64,000 nucleotides of DNA from NCBI RefSeq assembly GCF_006438785.1, contig NZ_RCZB01000001.1, positions 693,912-757,911 of the forward strand, written 5' to 3'. Position 1 is the first letter of the stretch. Every line of letters begins with the position of its first letter. Of this stretch, positions 1-9,118 are shown one piece after another. Under the pieces are notes generated by a model. It made no database searches. It was not told the origin of the DNA and saw nothing but the letters and a program-made list of their open reading frames with translations. The DNA comes from Rhodanobacter glycinis. Its GTDB lineage: Bacteria > Pseudomonadota > Gammaproteobacteria > Xanthomonadales > Rhodanobacteraceae. Made by a program: the position numbers and the translations under genes.

Positions 1-1279
1 CGTCCAGTAGGCGCGGGTCGCCATGCAGTTCGGTGTGATATGCCATGCCGGCAGTGTTCAGGAGGTCCCTGATCGGGCCTTCGTCGAGTGCACGCAGCAG
101 TCCAAACTCGTCCAGCACTGCCGGTCGCAGGTCGTCCAGCAGGCGGTGCAGGGCACGCCGCATGTGCGCGAGGATGGTATTGATCGAGGTACTGATATCT
201 TCCATGCCAGCCTGATGTAGGCGCGCCTGGGCCAGTTTGACGTGGGTCTGGATGGCGGTGATGTTCTGGCCCAGCTCATCGTGGAGTTCTGCTGCCAGGT
301 GGCGGCGCTGGTTCTCGTCTGCCTGCAGGTTGCCGCGCGCAGCGTCACGCAACTGGTGGGCAAGTTGATCCAGCCGGCGATTGACTGCCCCCAGGTAGAC
401 GTTCTGTTCGGCGACCCGGTCGCTGCTCCGGCGCAAGGCGTCCGTTGCCGAGCCGAGCATCAGGGCACCCGTGCCCGCTACGGCCAGAAACAGGTAAGCG
501 GCGGCAGTCGATGGCGCATGGCCAAGATGCTGATCGACCAGGGTCATGCCCAGACTGGTGATGAGCATCGCCAGGCTGGCGCCGCGCCAGCCGTGGCGGA
601 AGGCGAAAAACAACACCGGAGCCAACGACAGTACGCGGGCAAATTGCGGTTGCGGCGCGGCCTGTTCGGACAACACCAGCAGGATCGTCATGGACGGCAG
701 CATTACCAACAGGCCATCCATGATCAGACTCGCCAATGCTCTCTGTTCGAGCCGGGTACGCAACAGCATGATCATCAGCGGCACAATCAACAGAATGCCC
801 AGATAGTGGCTGAGCAATTCCTCGCCCAGAACGCGAAGCATCAGTTCAGGGGAATCCGGTACGCGGATCAAGGCGAACAAGGCAGCATCCACCGCTGTGG
901 TGGCCGTCACCATCAGTACGACGGAAAGCAACAGTCGGGTCACCTCCTGGGGGCTGTGCAGGCTGGCGTGCAGGTTGAATCGCCGCAACAGCCATAGGCC
1001 CGCCGCCATTACCAGCGGTTCGGGCAATTCGTCCATGGCAAAGCCGGCCCAGCCCAATGGCAGTCCCTGGGCCATGGCGAGACCGGCGGTGGCAGCCAGT
1101 TCCGCTCCCAGCAACCAGCCCCAGTGGCGCACCGGTATCAATAACAAGGCGCCAAAACGCAGGCCGTACGGCAACATCCAGAAGGGCTGCACCGTCGGCC
1201 ATAGCAGCAGCCACATCAATAGATAGCCGGCACCCAGCAACGGACCGGAGTCAGGCAGATGGAGTGGTTTCAAGCGCAT
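1..1279 (-). CDS. Sensor histidine kinase (MASE1-like membrane domain, HisKA_3), 3' end cut by window
   Basis: This is a membrane sensor kinase of the NarX/UhpB-like (HisKA_3) class. The first ~300 residues are strongly hydrophobic, with several transmembrane helices (MASE1-like). A helical linker follows, then the phospho-acceptor motif AAELHDELGQN with the predicted histidine at about residue 333. The ATPase domain lies beyond the left edge of the window, so only 426 residues are visible. The ATG at 1279 begins MRLKPLHLPDSG and is the first start that precedes the first membrane helix. The gene is divergent from the response regulator at 1375, with 95 bp between them; that arrangement makes the regulator the obvious partner. 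The ligand is unknown. The family call is good, the physiological role is not visible. Confidence 0.85.
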   Translation of the reverse strand, partial: MRLKPLHLPDSGPLLGAGYLLMWLLLWPTVQPFWMLPYGLRFGALLLIPVRHWGWLLGAELAATAGLAMAQGLPLGWAGFAMDELPEPLVMAAGLWLLRRFNLHASLHSPQEVTRLLLSVVLMVTATTAVDAALFALIRVPDSPELMLRVLGEELLSHYLGILLIVPLMIMLLRTRLEQRALASLIMDGLLVMLPSMTILLVLSEQAAPQPQFARVLSLAPVLFFAFRHGWRGASLAMLITSLGMTLVDQHLGHAPSTAAAYLFLAVAGTGALMLGSATDALRRSSDRVAEQNVYLGAVNRRLDQLAHQLRDAARGNLQADENQRRHLAAELHDELGQNITAIQTHVKLAQARLHQAGMEDISTSINTILAHMRRALHRLLDDLRPAVLDEFGLLRALDEGPIRDLLNTAGMAYHTELHGDPRLLD

Positions 1280-1374
1280 GGACGAGATGGTACATGTGCG
1301 CTCCGCAAGGGTGCGCGGTACGGTCGTCGATAACGGACGTGCATAAAACCAAGCTCAATGTGTAAAGTAGGGGC

Positions 1375-2010
1375 ATGTACAGCATTGTTCTGGTCGATGA
1401 CCACGCCATCGTTCGTGAGGGGTTCAAACGGCTGATCGAGATGGAGCCGGATCTTGACGTCGTGGCCGAATGCCGCAGCGCCGATGATGCGGTGGAGGCC
1501 GTCGGCCACTGGCGCCCCGATCTGGTTGCGCTAGATCTGTCGTTGCCCGATGGCAGCGGACTTCCCTTGATCGAGCACCTGCTCAGCGTTTGCGCGCAGA
1601 CGCGCATTGTGGTGCTGAGCATGCACGACGGTGAGCCGTATGTGTCCGAGGCCTTGCGCCGTGGCGCCAGCGGCTATGTCACCAAGGGGGTAGCGCCCGA
1701 AGAACTGGTGGCAGGCCTTCGCGCGGTGATGCAGGGCGAGTGCTTTCTGAGCTCGGATCTGCGCCAGCGTCGGGCCGATCGACCGAACGCTGCACTGGAT
1801 CCGATCAATCGACTGACGGCGCGCGAGCGCGAGGTGTTCCTGCTGCTGGCAGGTGGCCGGGCACCCAAGCAGGTGGCGGCGGAATTGGGTATTGGCCAGA
1901 AAACCATCTACATCCATCGGGCGAGCCTGATGGGCAAGCTGGGCGCAGGTTCGGAACTTGATCTTTACCGGATGGCGACCGAGCGCGGGTTGCTGTCATC
2001 CAATAGCTGA
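1375..2010 (+). CDS. Response regulator, NarL/FixJ type with LuxR HTH
   Basis: A 211-residue DNA-binding response regulator. The receiver domain spans about residues 1-120, with acidic residues D8/D9, the predicted phospho-aspartate D54 (in LDLSLPDGSG), S82 and K104. A LuxR-type helix-turn-helix occupies residues 147-190 (LTAREREVF ... KQVAAELGI ... KTIYIH). AGGGG precedes the ATG. It stands divergently opposite the HisKA_3 kinase and presumably receives phosphate from it. Length and domain order are normal for the family. Targets cannot be read from the sequence. Confidence 0.93.
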   Translation: MYSIVLVDDHAIVREGFKRLIEMEPDLDVVAECRSADDAVEAVGHWRPDLVALDLSLPDGSGLPLIEHLLSVCAQTRIVVLSMHDGEPYVSEALRRGASGYVTKGVAPEELVAGLRAVMQGECFLSSDLRQRRADRPNAALDPINRLTAREREVFLLLAGGRAPKQVAAELGIGQKTIYIHRASLMGKLGAGSELDLYRMATERGLLSSNS

Positions 2011-2034
2011 CGGTCGGGCGAGCTGGGCATCCGG

Positions 2035-3708
2035 TCAGGCGGTCTGGGCCCGCTCCAGCATCTGCTTGGCATGCGCCCGTGTTTCACGGGTTATCTCGAC
2101 GCCGCCGAGCATGCGCGCCAGTTCATCCCGCCGGCCGCTGGCGTCGAGTTTGTCGATGCTGGTGCGGGTGGAATCGCCGTCGCTGTGCTTGCTGACACGC
2201 AGATGAGCGTGGCCTTGTGCTGCGACCTGCGGCAGGTGGGTAACGCACAGCACCTGGCGTTGACCGCCCAGCGCACGCAGTTTCTGTCCGACCACTTCGG
2301 CTACGGCGCCACCGATGCCGGTGTCGACCTCATCGAAGATCATGCTGCCGACGGTGTCCTTACCCAGCGTGGCGACTTCAATAGCCAGGCTGATGCGCGC
2401 CAGCTCGCCACCGGAGGCGACCTTGCGCAGGGGGCGCGGTGGCTGGCCGGGGTTGGCGCTGACCAGTAGCTCGCAGCGTTCCTGGCCTTGCGGGTCCGGC
2501 TCGTCGCCAGCGACTGCTTCCAGTTCGATGCGCAGCAGGCCGCCGACCATTCCCAGCTCGGCCATCAATACGCTGACCTCCTCGCCAAGCCTGGTGGCCG
2601 CGATGGCGCGTGCCTGGCTCAGTCGGGCCGCCATGTGGGTGTAGTCGTGCTGCAATTGCTGGCGCTGCACGGCGAGTTGTTCCAGCGCATCGCCGGCGCC
2701 TTCAAGTTCCGTCAGCTCGGCGCGCAAGGTGGAGAGTTTGTCGTGAAGTTCGTTCATCGGTAGCCGGTGTCGGCGCGACAGCTCATGCAGATGCGCCAGG
2801 TGATTGTCGACTTCCGTGTAGCGTTCGGGGTCGAGGTCGACGTCCTGTGCATAGCGACCCAGTCCATCAGCGGCCTCGCCCAGTTCGATGCTGGCGTTGT
2901 CGAGCAATTCCAGCAAAGGTCCCAGTTTGTCGTCGAGTGCGGCGACTTTGCCGAGTTCGGTATGGGCGCGGCCAAGCGCGCGGCGCAGCGCAAATTCACT
3001 GTCGCCATCGAGCAGTTCGACCACGCCGGCGGCGCCTTCAGCCAGCCGGCCGGCATTGGCGAGGCGCCTGTGGTTGGCCTCGAGTTCGCTCAGTTCGGCT
3101 TCGGGTAGCGCCCATTTTTCCAGCTCATCGAGTTCGTGGCGCAGCATGTCGATGCGCTGGTCGCGATCCTCACCACCACTGAGCTTGCGTATGCGAGCAC
3201 CAAGCTCACGCCACCGCAACGCGCTGTCGCGCACCTGCGTCAACAATTCATCGTGGCCGGCATAGGCATCCAGCAGGGCCAGCTGGTGCGAGCGTGACAG
3301 CAGTGCCTGATGCTCGTGCTGACCGTGGATCTCCACCAACAGCGAAGCGAGTTCGCCCAGTTGACGCGCATTGGCGGGTCGACCGTTGATCCAGGCCTTG
3401 GAGCTGCCTTCGGTACGGATCACCCGGCGCAACTGGCAGCTGCCGTCCTCGTCCAGCTCCTCGCGCAGCAACCATTGGCGTGCTTCGGGCAGCTCGGCCA
3501 GATCGAACTCCGCGGCCAGTTCGGCGCGGTCACTGCCAGCGCGCACCATGCCACTGTCAGCGCGGGCGCCAGCCAGCAGCATCAGTGCGTCGACCAGGAG
3601 CGATTTGCCGGCGCCGGTTTCACCGCTGACCACAGTGAGGCCAGGGCCGAATGCGACCTCGGCGGCTTCGACGACGGCAAATTGACGGACGTAGAGCGAA
3701 GTGAGCAT
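2035..3708 (-). CDS. recN: DNA repair ATPase RecN
   Basis: RecN is an SMC-like ATPase that acts in double-strand break repair. From the chosen ATG the protein has 557 residues, the usual length. Walker A is GETGAGKS (residues 29-36), a long coiled-coil fills the middle, and the C-terminal half has the ABC signature VASGGELARIS and Walker B MIFDEVDTGIGG. An in-frame start lies 32 codons upstream, but family members begin MLTxLxxxxFAVV, so 3708 is preferred. It is convergent with the response regulator (24 bp gap). No clear LexA box was seen in the short upstream segment, which is bordered by IS debris. Confidence 0.96.
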   Translation of the reverse strand: MLTSLYVRQFAVVEAAEVAFGPGLTVVSGETGAGKSLLVDALMLLAGARADSGMVRAGSDRAELAAEFDLAELPEARQWLLREELDEDGSCQLRRVIRTEGSSKAWINGRPANARQLGELASLLVEIHGQHEHQALLSRSHQLALLDAYAGHDELLTQVRDSALRWRELGARIRKLSGGEDRDQRIDMLRHELDELEKWALPEAELSELEANHRRLANAGRLAEGAAGVVELLDGDSEFALRRALGRAHTELGKVAALDDKLGPLLELLDNASIELGEAADGLGRYAQDVDLDPERYTEVDNHLAHLHELSRRHRLPMNELHDKLSTLRAELTELEGAGDALEQLAVQRQQLQHDYTHMAARLSQARAIAATRLGEEVSVLMAELGMVGGLLRIELEAVAGDEPDPQGQERCELLVSANPGQPPRPLRKVASGGELARISLAIEVATLGKDTVGSMIFDEVDTGIGGAVAEVVGQKLRALGGQRQVLCVTHLPQVAAQGHAHLRVSKHSDGDSTRTSIDKLDASGRRDELARMLGGVEITRETRAHAKQMLERAQTA

Positions 3709-3878
3709 GGGCAGGAAACTGATGAGGTCGACGGATTGTAGCGGCAGCCTGATGGCACCAGGAGCCTGGGTGGTAGAAATGTGTAAACCCAGCAGGTTGT
3801 TCATGACGTCAGGGATACGAGAGATGGATGGCGGTGGATTTCAGTGGTCGTTGCAACATCTCCAGATTGGGGTGACAA

Positions 3879-4993
3879 ATGGGACGATCAGGCGGTTGGG
3901 CGGAGGAACAGTCAGAGCGAGCACTGGTGCCATCGCCTGGCCGGCCGGGTGTCAACCAGCTGGAGGCGAAACAGGCGTTCCGGAGGAGGATGCAAAGTGA
4001 GGCAGCCGCGTCAGCGTGTGGCGTGTCGCAGCCGTTGGGCCCACGATGGTTTCGTGAGGCGGGCGGGATCCCACCGATAAACTTGGTCCCGCATTCGGGA
4101 CGCTACTTGTCGTTTGCCGAGCGCGAGGAAATTGCGCTATTGAAGGCCCAACGATGCGGAGTTCGCGAGATTGCCCGGCAGCTGGGCCGGTCGCCCTCGA
4201 CCATCTCACGCCAACTGCGGCGTAATGCTGCGACCCGCAGTGGTTCGCTGCAGTACCGGGCTGCCGTCGCACAGTGGAAAGTTGAGCGAGTGACCAAGCG
4301 TTCCAAGCTCGCCAAGCCTGCCGAGAACGAGCGGTTGCCAGTGTATGTGCAAGACCGCCTCGCCGGGGTGGCCATGGATGCCGAGGGCAGACCGATTCAG
4401 AGATCCGACGTGCCGTGGAAGGGGCGGCGCCATGGCCTGCGCGCCGACTGGCGCTGGGGCACCGCTGGAGCCCGCTGCAGATTAGCCGCCGATTGGGAAT
4501 CGACTTCTCGCATGATGCATCCATGCGTATCTCCCACGAAGCCATCTACCAAGCGCTCTATCGTGCAAGGTAGTGGTGCGCTGCGCCGCGAACTGTCCGG
4601 CTGTCTGCGTACCGGCCGAGCGTTGCGGGTGCCACGTGCCAGGACGCGGCAACGGGCAAGCAGTTCATTACCCCCGAGGTGATGATCAGCCAACACCCGG
4701 CCGAGGTCGCCGACCGCGCCTTGCGCCATTGGGAGGGCGACCTGATCATGGGCCTGAACAGCTCTGCGATCGGCACGTTGGTCAAACGCACGACGCGGTT
4801 CGCGATGCCACTGCATTTGCCACCCATGCTGGGTCAAAGTTCCGATGCCAGAATCAAGAACGGGTCCGCATTGGCCTGACACGGCGCCGAAGCCGTCCGC
4901 GGTGTCATCGCTGCGAAGATCGCGACGCCGCCCTAACAGCTCCGCAAATCGCTGACTTGGGATCAGGGCGCGGAGCTGGCCCACCATCACGCC
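3879..4993 (+). pseudogene. IS30-family transposase, broken by frameshifts and truncation
   Basis: The first ~170 codons read as the N-terminal part of an IS30-family transposase: RWFREAGG, then SFAEREEIALL and the helix-turn-helix REIARQLGRSPSTISRQLRRN. The frame is then lost near 4390. The family pattern resumes in other frames (SHEAIYQALY near 4530; ADRALRHWEGDLIMGLNSSAIGT at 4715-4780). It continues with an internal stop to about 4990 (WDQGAELAHHH). The DDE catalytic core is not intact in any frame. The copy ends where an oppositely oriented IS3 fragment begins. Confidence 0.8.
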
Positions 4994-5290
4994 ATCGCTG
5001 GCCTCGTGGTACTCGCGAATCCGAACCAACAAGCGTTGGTTGTCGGTCTTGCGAGTGCTGGCCGATCGCTTGCTCCAGACATGGAAGCCGCTGGTCGACA
5101 CCTTCAGGCATCGACACATCAGCTGGACAGGATAGAGATCGCGACAGCGCTGGGTCGTCTGATACTTCAGCTCGATTCCCTGGCGAAGAACGCTGCCGCA
5201 TCGCACAAAAAACGCGCTCCTTCTTCACCCGGGCCAGTTTGCCTGACTATCTCTTGGTCACGAGGCACGCCCGAGCCGGTGTAGAACCCA
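4994..5290 (-). pseudogene. IS3-family OrfB N-terminal fragment, frameshifted
   Basis: On the minus strand the segment reads like the start of an IS3-family OrfB: ELKYQTTQRCRDLYPVQLMC, then SGFHVW and NQRLLVRIREYHEASDG. It stops abruptly after about 85 codons, at the junction with the IS30 remnant. Just upstream the OrfA/OrfB junction peptide DAAAFFARE sits in another frame, so the copy carries a frameshift as well as the truncation. The integrase catalytic domain is missing. This is a dead relic; it shows that the left border of the EPS locus has taken repeated insertions. Confidence 0.7.
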
Positions 5291-5433
5291 TAAGTTGCTT
5301 GGCGTCGTAATACACAAGGGTTAAAAACGTGAACTTAATCACACCAATGTGATATAGATGCGTTCCGATCTGTGCTAGGTAGTGTCGAAGAGGGTTGGCT
5401 GACAGAGGGATTCGTCAGTAAGGGAGGTGCCGC

Positions 5434-6831
5434 ATGTACCGATCGTTCCGATACGGAGTCCGCTGGCAGTTGCTGCTGGTACTGGTCGAGTTTGTGCTGC
5501 TGGTAGGGTGTGTTTATGCCGCGGTGGTGCTGCGTTATTGGGGGCATGGCGGCACCCAATCCGCGTTCGTCCATTCGATGCAGTTGCGCGCGCTGCCGGT
5601 GGCGTTGGTGCTGATTTTCTCAATGGCCTCGCTGGGTTTATATCAAGTTCACCTGCGCGCGGGTTGGTTGGGGCGGCTTAGCCGACAAGGCGTCGCGTTC
5701 GTGTTGGGCGGCGTAGTGCTTACGGTGCTGTACTACGCGCTTCCTCCCTCGTATCTGGGTCGGGGGGTTCTAGGCATTGCGTTGCTGCTCGGCTATCTCG
5801 TCGTGGCATTGTGGAGAGTGTTGTTCCTGAGTTTGGTGGACGCCGACTTGTTCAAGCGCCGCGTGATGATCCTGGGTGCCGGCGAACGCGCCGCTGAGTT
5901 GATCCGCATAATGCGCCGCAAGACCGATCAACGTGGGTTCAAGATACTGGGTTGCGCGCCCGTCGGTGCCGGATCGGTGTCCATTTCCGCGCCTCTGCTG
6001 CTGCACCCCGACGAGGCCTTGTGTGAATGGGTGACGGAGCTCGGCGTGGAGGAAATCGTGGTGGGGCCGGACGACCGCCGCGGGACCTTGCCGGTGGAGG
6101 CGCTCTTGGAATGCAAGCGGCACGGCGTAGCAGTGACCGAACTCGCCGAGTTTTTCGAGCGCGAGGCCGGAAAAATCATGATGGAACTAACCAACCCGTC
6201 GTCGCTGATATTTTCGGATGGCTTCAATATCTCCCCCGTGAGGCTCGCGATCAAGCGTGCTTTCGATTTACTCACTGCTTCGCTGGTATTACTGGTGACA
6301 TGGCCGTTCATGCTGCTGACGGCCTTGGCAATTCGGCTGGAGTCGGGTGGTGGCGCGCCGATCCTGTACTACCAGGATCGAGTCGGTGAAAACGGCAAGC
6401 TCTTCCGGGTCATCAAGTTTCGCAGCATGGGCGCCGACGCCGAGCGCGATGGCGTGGCACGTTGGGCTACTGAGCATGACAACAGGGTCACCAGGGTCGG
6501 GCGCTTCATCCGCAAGGCCCGACTAGACGAGTTGCCGCAGCTCTGGAACGTGCTGCGTGGCGACATGAGCATCATCGGCCCGCGACCGGAGCGGCCGCAG
6601 TTCGTGGACAGTTTCAACAAATGCATTCGCTATTATTCATTGCGGCATTGCCTGAAGCCGGGACTGACCGGCTGGGCCCAACTGCGCTATCCATACGGCT
6701 CATCCCTGGAGGATGCCGAGGAAAAGTTGAAGTTCGACCTCTTCTACGTGAAAAACCATAACTTCGTATTCGATCTGGCCATCCTGGTCCAGACCTTGGA
6801 AGTGGTGTTGTTCGGACGTGGCGCCCGCTGA
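5434..6831 (+). CDS. EPS priming sugar-phosphate transferase, PEP-CTERM/XrtA type
   Basis: This enzyme moves a sugar phosphate from a nucleotide sugar to undecaprenyl phosphate at the inner membrane and starts the repeat unit. The 465 residues show membrane helices to about residue 135, a nucleotide-binding-like region (VMILGAGERA, 144-153), and a bacterial sugar transferase domain from about 272. Conserved signatures are RVIKFRSM (325-332), DELPQLWNVLRGDMSIIGPRP (365-385) and a GLTGWAQ motif. GGGAGG precedes the ATG. It is the first gene of the long plus-strand cluster. No convincing promoter was found in the 143 bp between the IS debris and this start. The exact sugar is not decidable. Confidence 0.92.
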   Translation: MYRSFRYGVRWQLLLVLVEFVLLVGCVYAAVVLRYWGHGGTQSAFVHSMQLRALPVALVLIFSMASLGLYQVHLRAGWLGRLSRQGVAFVLGGVVLTVLYYALPPSYLGRGVLGIALLLGYLVVALWRVLFLSLVDADLFKRRVMILGAGERAAELIRIMRRKTDQRGFKILGCAPVGAGSVSISAPLLLHPDEALCEWVTELGVEEIVVGPDDRRGTLPVEALLECKRHGVAVTELAEFFEREAGKIMMELTNPSSLIFSDGFNISPVRLAIKRAFDLLTASLVLLVTWPFMLLTALAIRLESGGGAPILYYQDRVGENGKLFRVIKFRSMGADAERDGVARWATEHDNRVTRVGRFIRKARLDELPQLWNVLRGDMSIIGPRPERPQFVDSFNKCIRYYSLRHCLKPGLTGWAQLRYPYGSSLEDAEEKLKFDLFYVKNHNFVFDLAILVQTLEVVLFGRGAR

Positions 6832-6849
6832 AATCAAGGAGAAGGACGA

Positions 6850-7476
6850 GTGAAACGACTACCGCGAGACTGCATTTTCTGGCTGGTGATGGTGGTTGGT
6901 TTGCTGCTGATTGGCGGTTGCAGCACTGCGCCAACTGTCAACTCTCTGGCCGTGGCTAATCCGCAACCGGTGGAGCACTACATCATCGGACCGGGCGATT
7001 CGCTGGAAATCTTCGTGCGCGACAACCCCACGCTAACCACCACCGTGCCGGTGCGTCCGGACGGGCGCGTCTCGATCCCGCTGGTGCAGTCCATGGTGGC
7101 GGCCGGCAAGACTCCGGAGGAACTGGCTGGCGACCTGGAAAAGGAGTTGAGCCGCTATATCCGTGATCCGTTGGTAACCGTGATCGTCAAGGGGTTCGTG
7201 GGCGCTTACAGCCAACAGGTGCGCGTGGTCGGTCAAGCGGTGACGCCCAGGGCTGTGCCTTATCGCAGCGGCATGACCGTGCTCGACGTGATGATTGACG
7301 TCGGCGGCCTCACCAAGTTTGCCGCTGGCAACAGCGCCAAGATCATCCGCCATCTGCCCGAAGGCAACGACCAAACCATCCCGGTGCGACTGGGTGAACT
7401 TATGAATGGCGCGATCAAGTACAACGAGGTCATGCGTCCCGGGGATGTTCTGATCATTCCCCAATCACTGTTTTGA
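6850..7476 (+). CDS. Polysaccharide export lipoprotein, Wza/EpsE-like
   Basis: A periplasmic/outer-membrane polysaccharide export protein of 208 residues with a lipoprotein signal. The hydrophobic stretch ends at IGGC, with the predicted lipidated cysteine C24. A Poly_export domain follows (GPGDSLEIFVRDNP, PVRPDGRVSIPLV), then a SLBB-like region (VRVVGQAVTPRAVPY) ending RPGDVLIIPQSLF. The start codon is GTG with AAGGA upstream. It is shorter than E. coli Wza because it lacks the C-terminal helix, which is typical of XrtA clusters. It lies 18 bp behind the priming transferase and just before the chain-length protein. Confidence 0.93.
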   Translation: MKRLPRDCIFWLVMVVGLLLIGGCSTAPTVNSLAVANPQPVEHYIIGPGDSLEIFVRDNPTLTTTVPVRPDGRVSIPLVQSMVAAGKTPEELAGDLEKELSRYIRDPLVTVIVKGFVGAYSQQVRVVGQAVTPRAVPYRSGMTVLDVMIDVGGLTKFAAGNSAKIIRHLPEGNDQTIPVRLGELMNGAIKYNEVMRPGDVLIIPQSLF

Positions 7477-7528
7477 CGCGACGAGTCCCAGTACATGGGA
7501 ACCGCTAACGACATTGGGAAAGAAAGAG

Positions 7529-9118
7529 ATGCAGACCCAGTCATTTGATTTACATGAGTTGTTCCAGTACGTACTGCTGGAGGCTCGTGCCGCCTGGCGC
7601 TATCGCTGGCGTGCGCTGATCGTCGCGTGGTGCGTGATGATTCTGGGGACGCTGCTGGTTTTCAGCCTCCCGAACAAGTATGAAGCCAACGCGCAGGTGT
7701 ATGCCGACACCGATGCGTTGACGAATCCGCTGTTGCGCGGGGTTGCGGTGCAGCCTGACGTTCGTGAGCGACTGCTGGTCGTCACCCACACCATGCTCTC
7801 GCGCCCCAATCTCGAGGCAGTGGCGGACAAAACCGGTTTGGCTTTGCGCGCGACCACCCCGGCGGACAGGGACGCGCTGTTACTGAAACTGGGCACTGCC
7901 GTCCAAATCAAGGACGCCGGCACGAAGAACCTCTACAACCTCAGTTACGCCGACTCCGACCGGCAAATGGCGCAGACGGTGGTGCAGGCGTTTCTGCAGA
8001 TACTGATGAACGATACCGTGGGCGCGAATACCGCCTCTGCCACGACGGCGCAAAATTTTCTGGAGCAACAGGTCCAGGACTACGGCAAACGTCTGACCGA
8101 GGCGGAGAAGAAACTCGCGAATTTCCAGGAAGCCAATATTGGCTACATTCCTAGCCAGGGCGGCAGCAGCTATTTCACGCGCCTGCAGGCCGCTGAGGCG
8201 CAGTTGCAGACATTGCAATCCCAGTACGATACGGCCGTCGCCGGCCGCGCGACCATCCAGCAGCAAATGCGCGCGATGGCGGCTGGCTCTGCTACCTCTC
8301 CAAGAATCGATCCGCGCACCCAGGAAGTGGACAAGCAGATTGCCGCTTACCAGCAGCAACTCAACACGCTGCTCCTGAGTTACACCGATGCGTATCCGGA
8401 CGTGATGTCCACACGACGCATGATCGCGCAACTTCAGGCGCGGCGCGCGGCGCCGCAAAAAAATGTCGCAAGCAGCTCGATGATGAACGTGGCCTCGGAC
8501 AATCCGGTGTATCAGGAAATGCAAAAATCCATGTACGCCACGCAGGTGAGCATCCAGACGCTGGCGATGCAGATCGACCTGCAGAAACGGCAGATCGCCG
8601 AACTCAAGAGCCACGGGAACAAGATCACCGACGTGCAAGTCACGTTGCAGCAACTGACACGCAACTACGATGTTACCAAGAAGCAGTATGACCAATTGTT
8701 GGAGCGTTCGAACACGGCCCAGCTGTCCCAGGACGCAACCCAAAGCGGCAACAATCTGAAATTCCGCGTGGTCAACCCACCAATCGTTCCGTTGTTACCG
8801 GAGAGCCCACATCGCAGCCTGCTGTTACTCCTGGTGTTCGGTCTGGCCGTGGCCATCGGCAGTGGGTATGCATATCTCATGCACAAGATAACGCCGGTAT
8901 TTGTGAGTCTCAGGGGTTTGCAGGCTTCTGGCGATTACCCGGTGCTTGGCGCCTTCAGTTTGATTGTGTCGCGGGCACGTCGTCAGGAACTGCGCCGCGG
9001 CATGATCGGGTTCTGGGCCGGGGCCTGTCTGCTGCCAATGATGCTGGTGCTGGGGTTTGCCTTTGACGGACACATGACCCATCTGGTGCAGCATTTCTTC
9101 ATGATAGGTGTCGCATGA
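7529..9118 (+). CDS. Polysaccharide chain-length determinant, XrtA type (Wzz-like)
   Basis: An inner-membrane co-polymerase that sets EPS chain length and bridges to the exporter. The ~529-residue protein has a Wzz domain with one membrane helix near residues 35-53, a long periplasmic coiled-coil region (about 160-400), a GNN/PP motif (VVNPPIVPLLPESP) before the second helix, and extra hydrophobic helices at the C-terminus. ATG at 7529 is preferred over an in-frame TTG five codons earlier. The cytoplasmic kinase part is absent and is supplied by the next gene, whose start overlaps this stop by four bases. Confidence 0.92.
   Translation: MQTQSFDLHELFQYVLLEARAAWRYRWRALIVAWCVMILGTLLVFSLPNKYEANAQVYADTDALTNPLLRGVAVQPDVRERLLVVTHTMLSRPNLEAVADKTGLALRATTPADRDALLLKLGTAVQIKDAGTKNLYNLSYADSDRQMAQTVVQAFLQILMNDTVGANTASATTAQNFLEQQVQDYGKRLTEAEKKLANFQEANIGYIPSQGGSSYFTRLQAAEAQLQTLQSQYDTAVAGRATIQQQMRAMAAGSATSPRIDPRTQEVDKQIAAYQQQLNTLLLSYTDAYPDVMSTRRMIAQLQARRAAPQKNVASSSMMNVASDNPVYQEMQKSMYATQVSIQTLAMQIDLQKRQIAELKSHGNKITDVQVTLQQLTRNYDVTKKQYDQLLERSNTAQLSQDATQSGNNLKFRVVNPPIVPLLPESPHRSLLLLLVFGLAVAIGSGYAYLMHKITPVFVSLRGLQASGDYPVLGAFSLIVSRARRQELRRGMIGFWAGACLLPMMLVLGFAFDGHMTHLVQHFFMIGVA

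Noticed and set aside
5291..5433. Sigma-54 promoter for the EPS core operon
   Set aside because: TTGGCGTCGTAATACAC and TTGGCTGACAGAGGG were tested; neither has GC at the -12 position.
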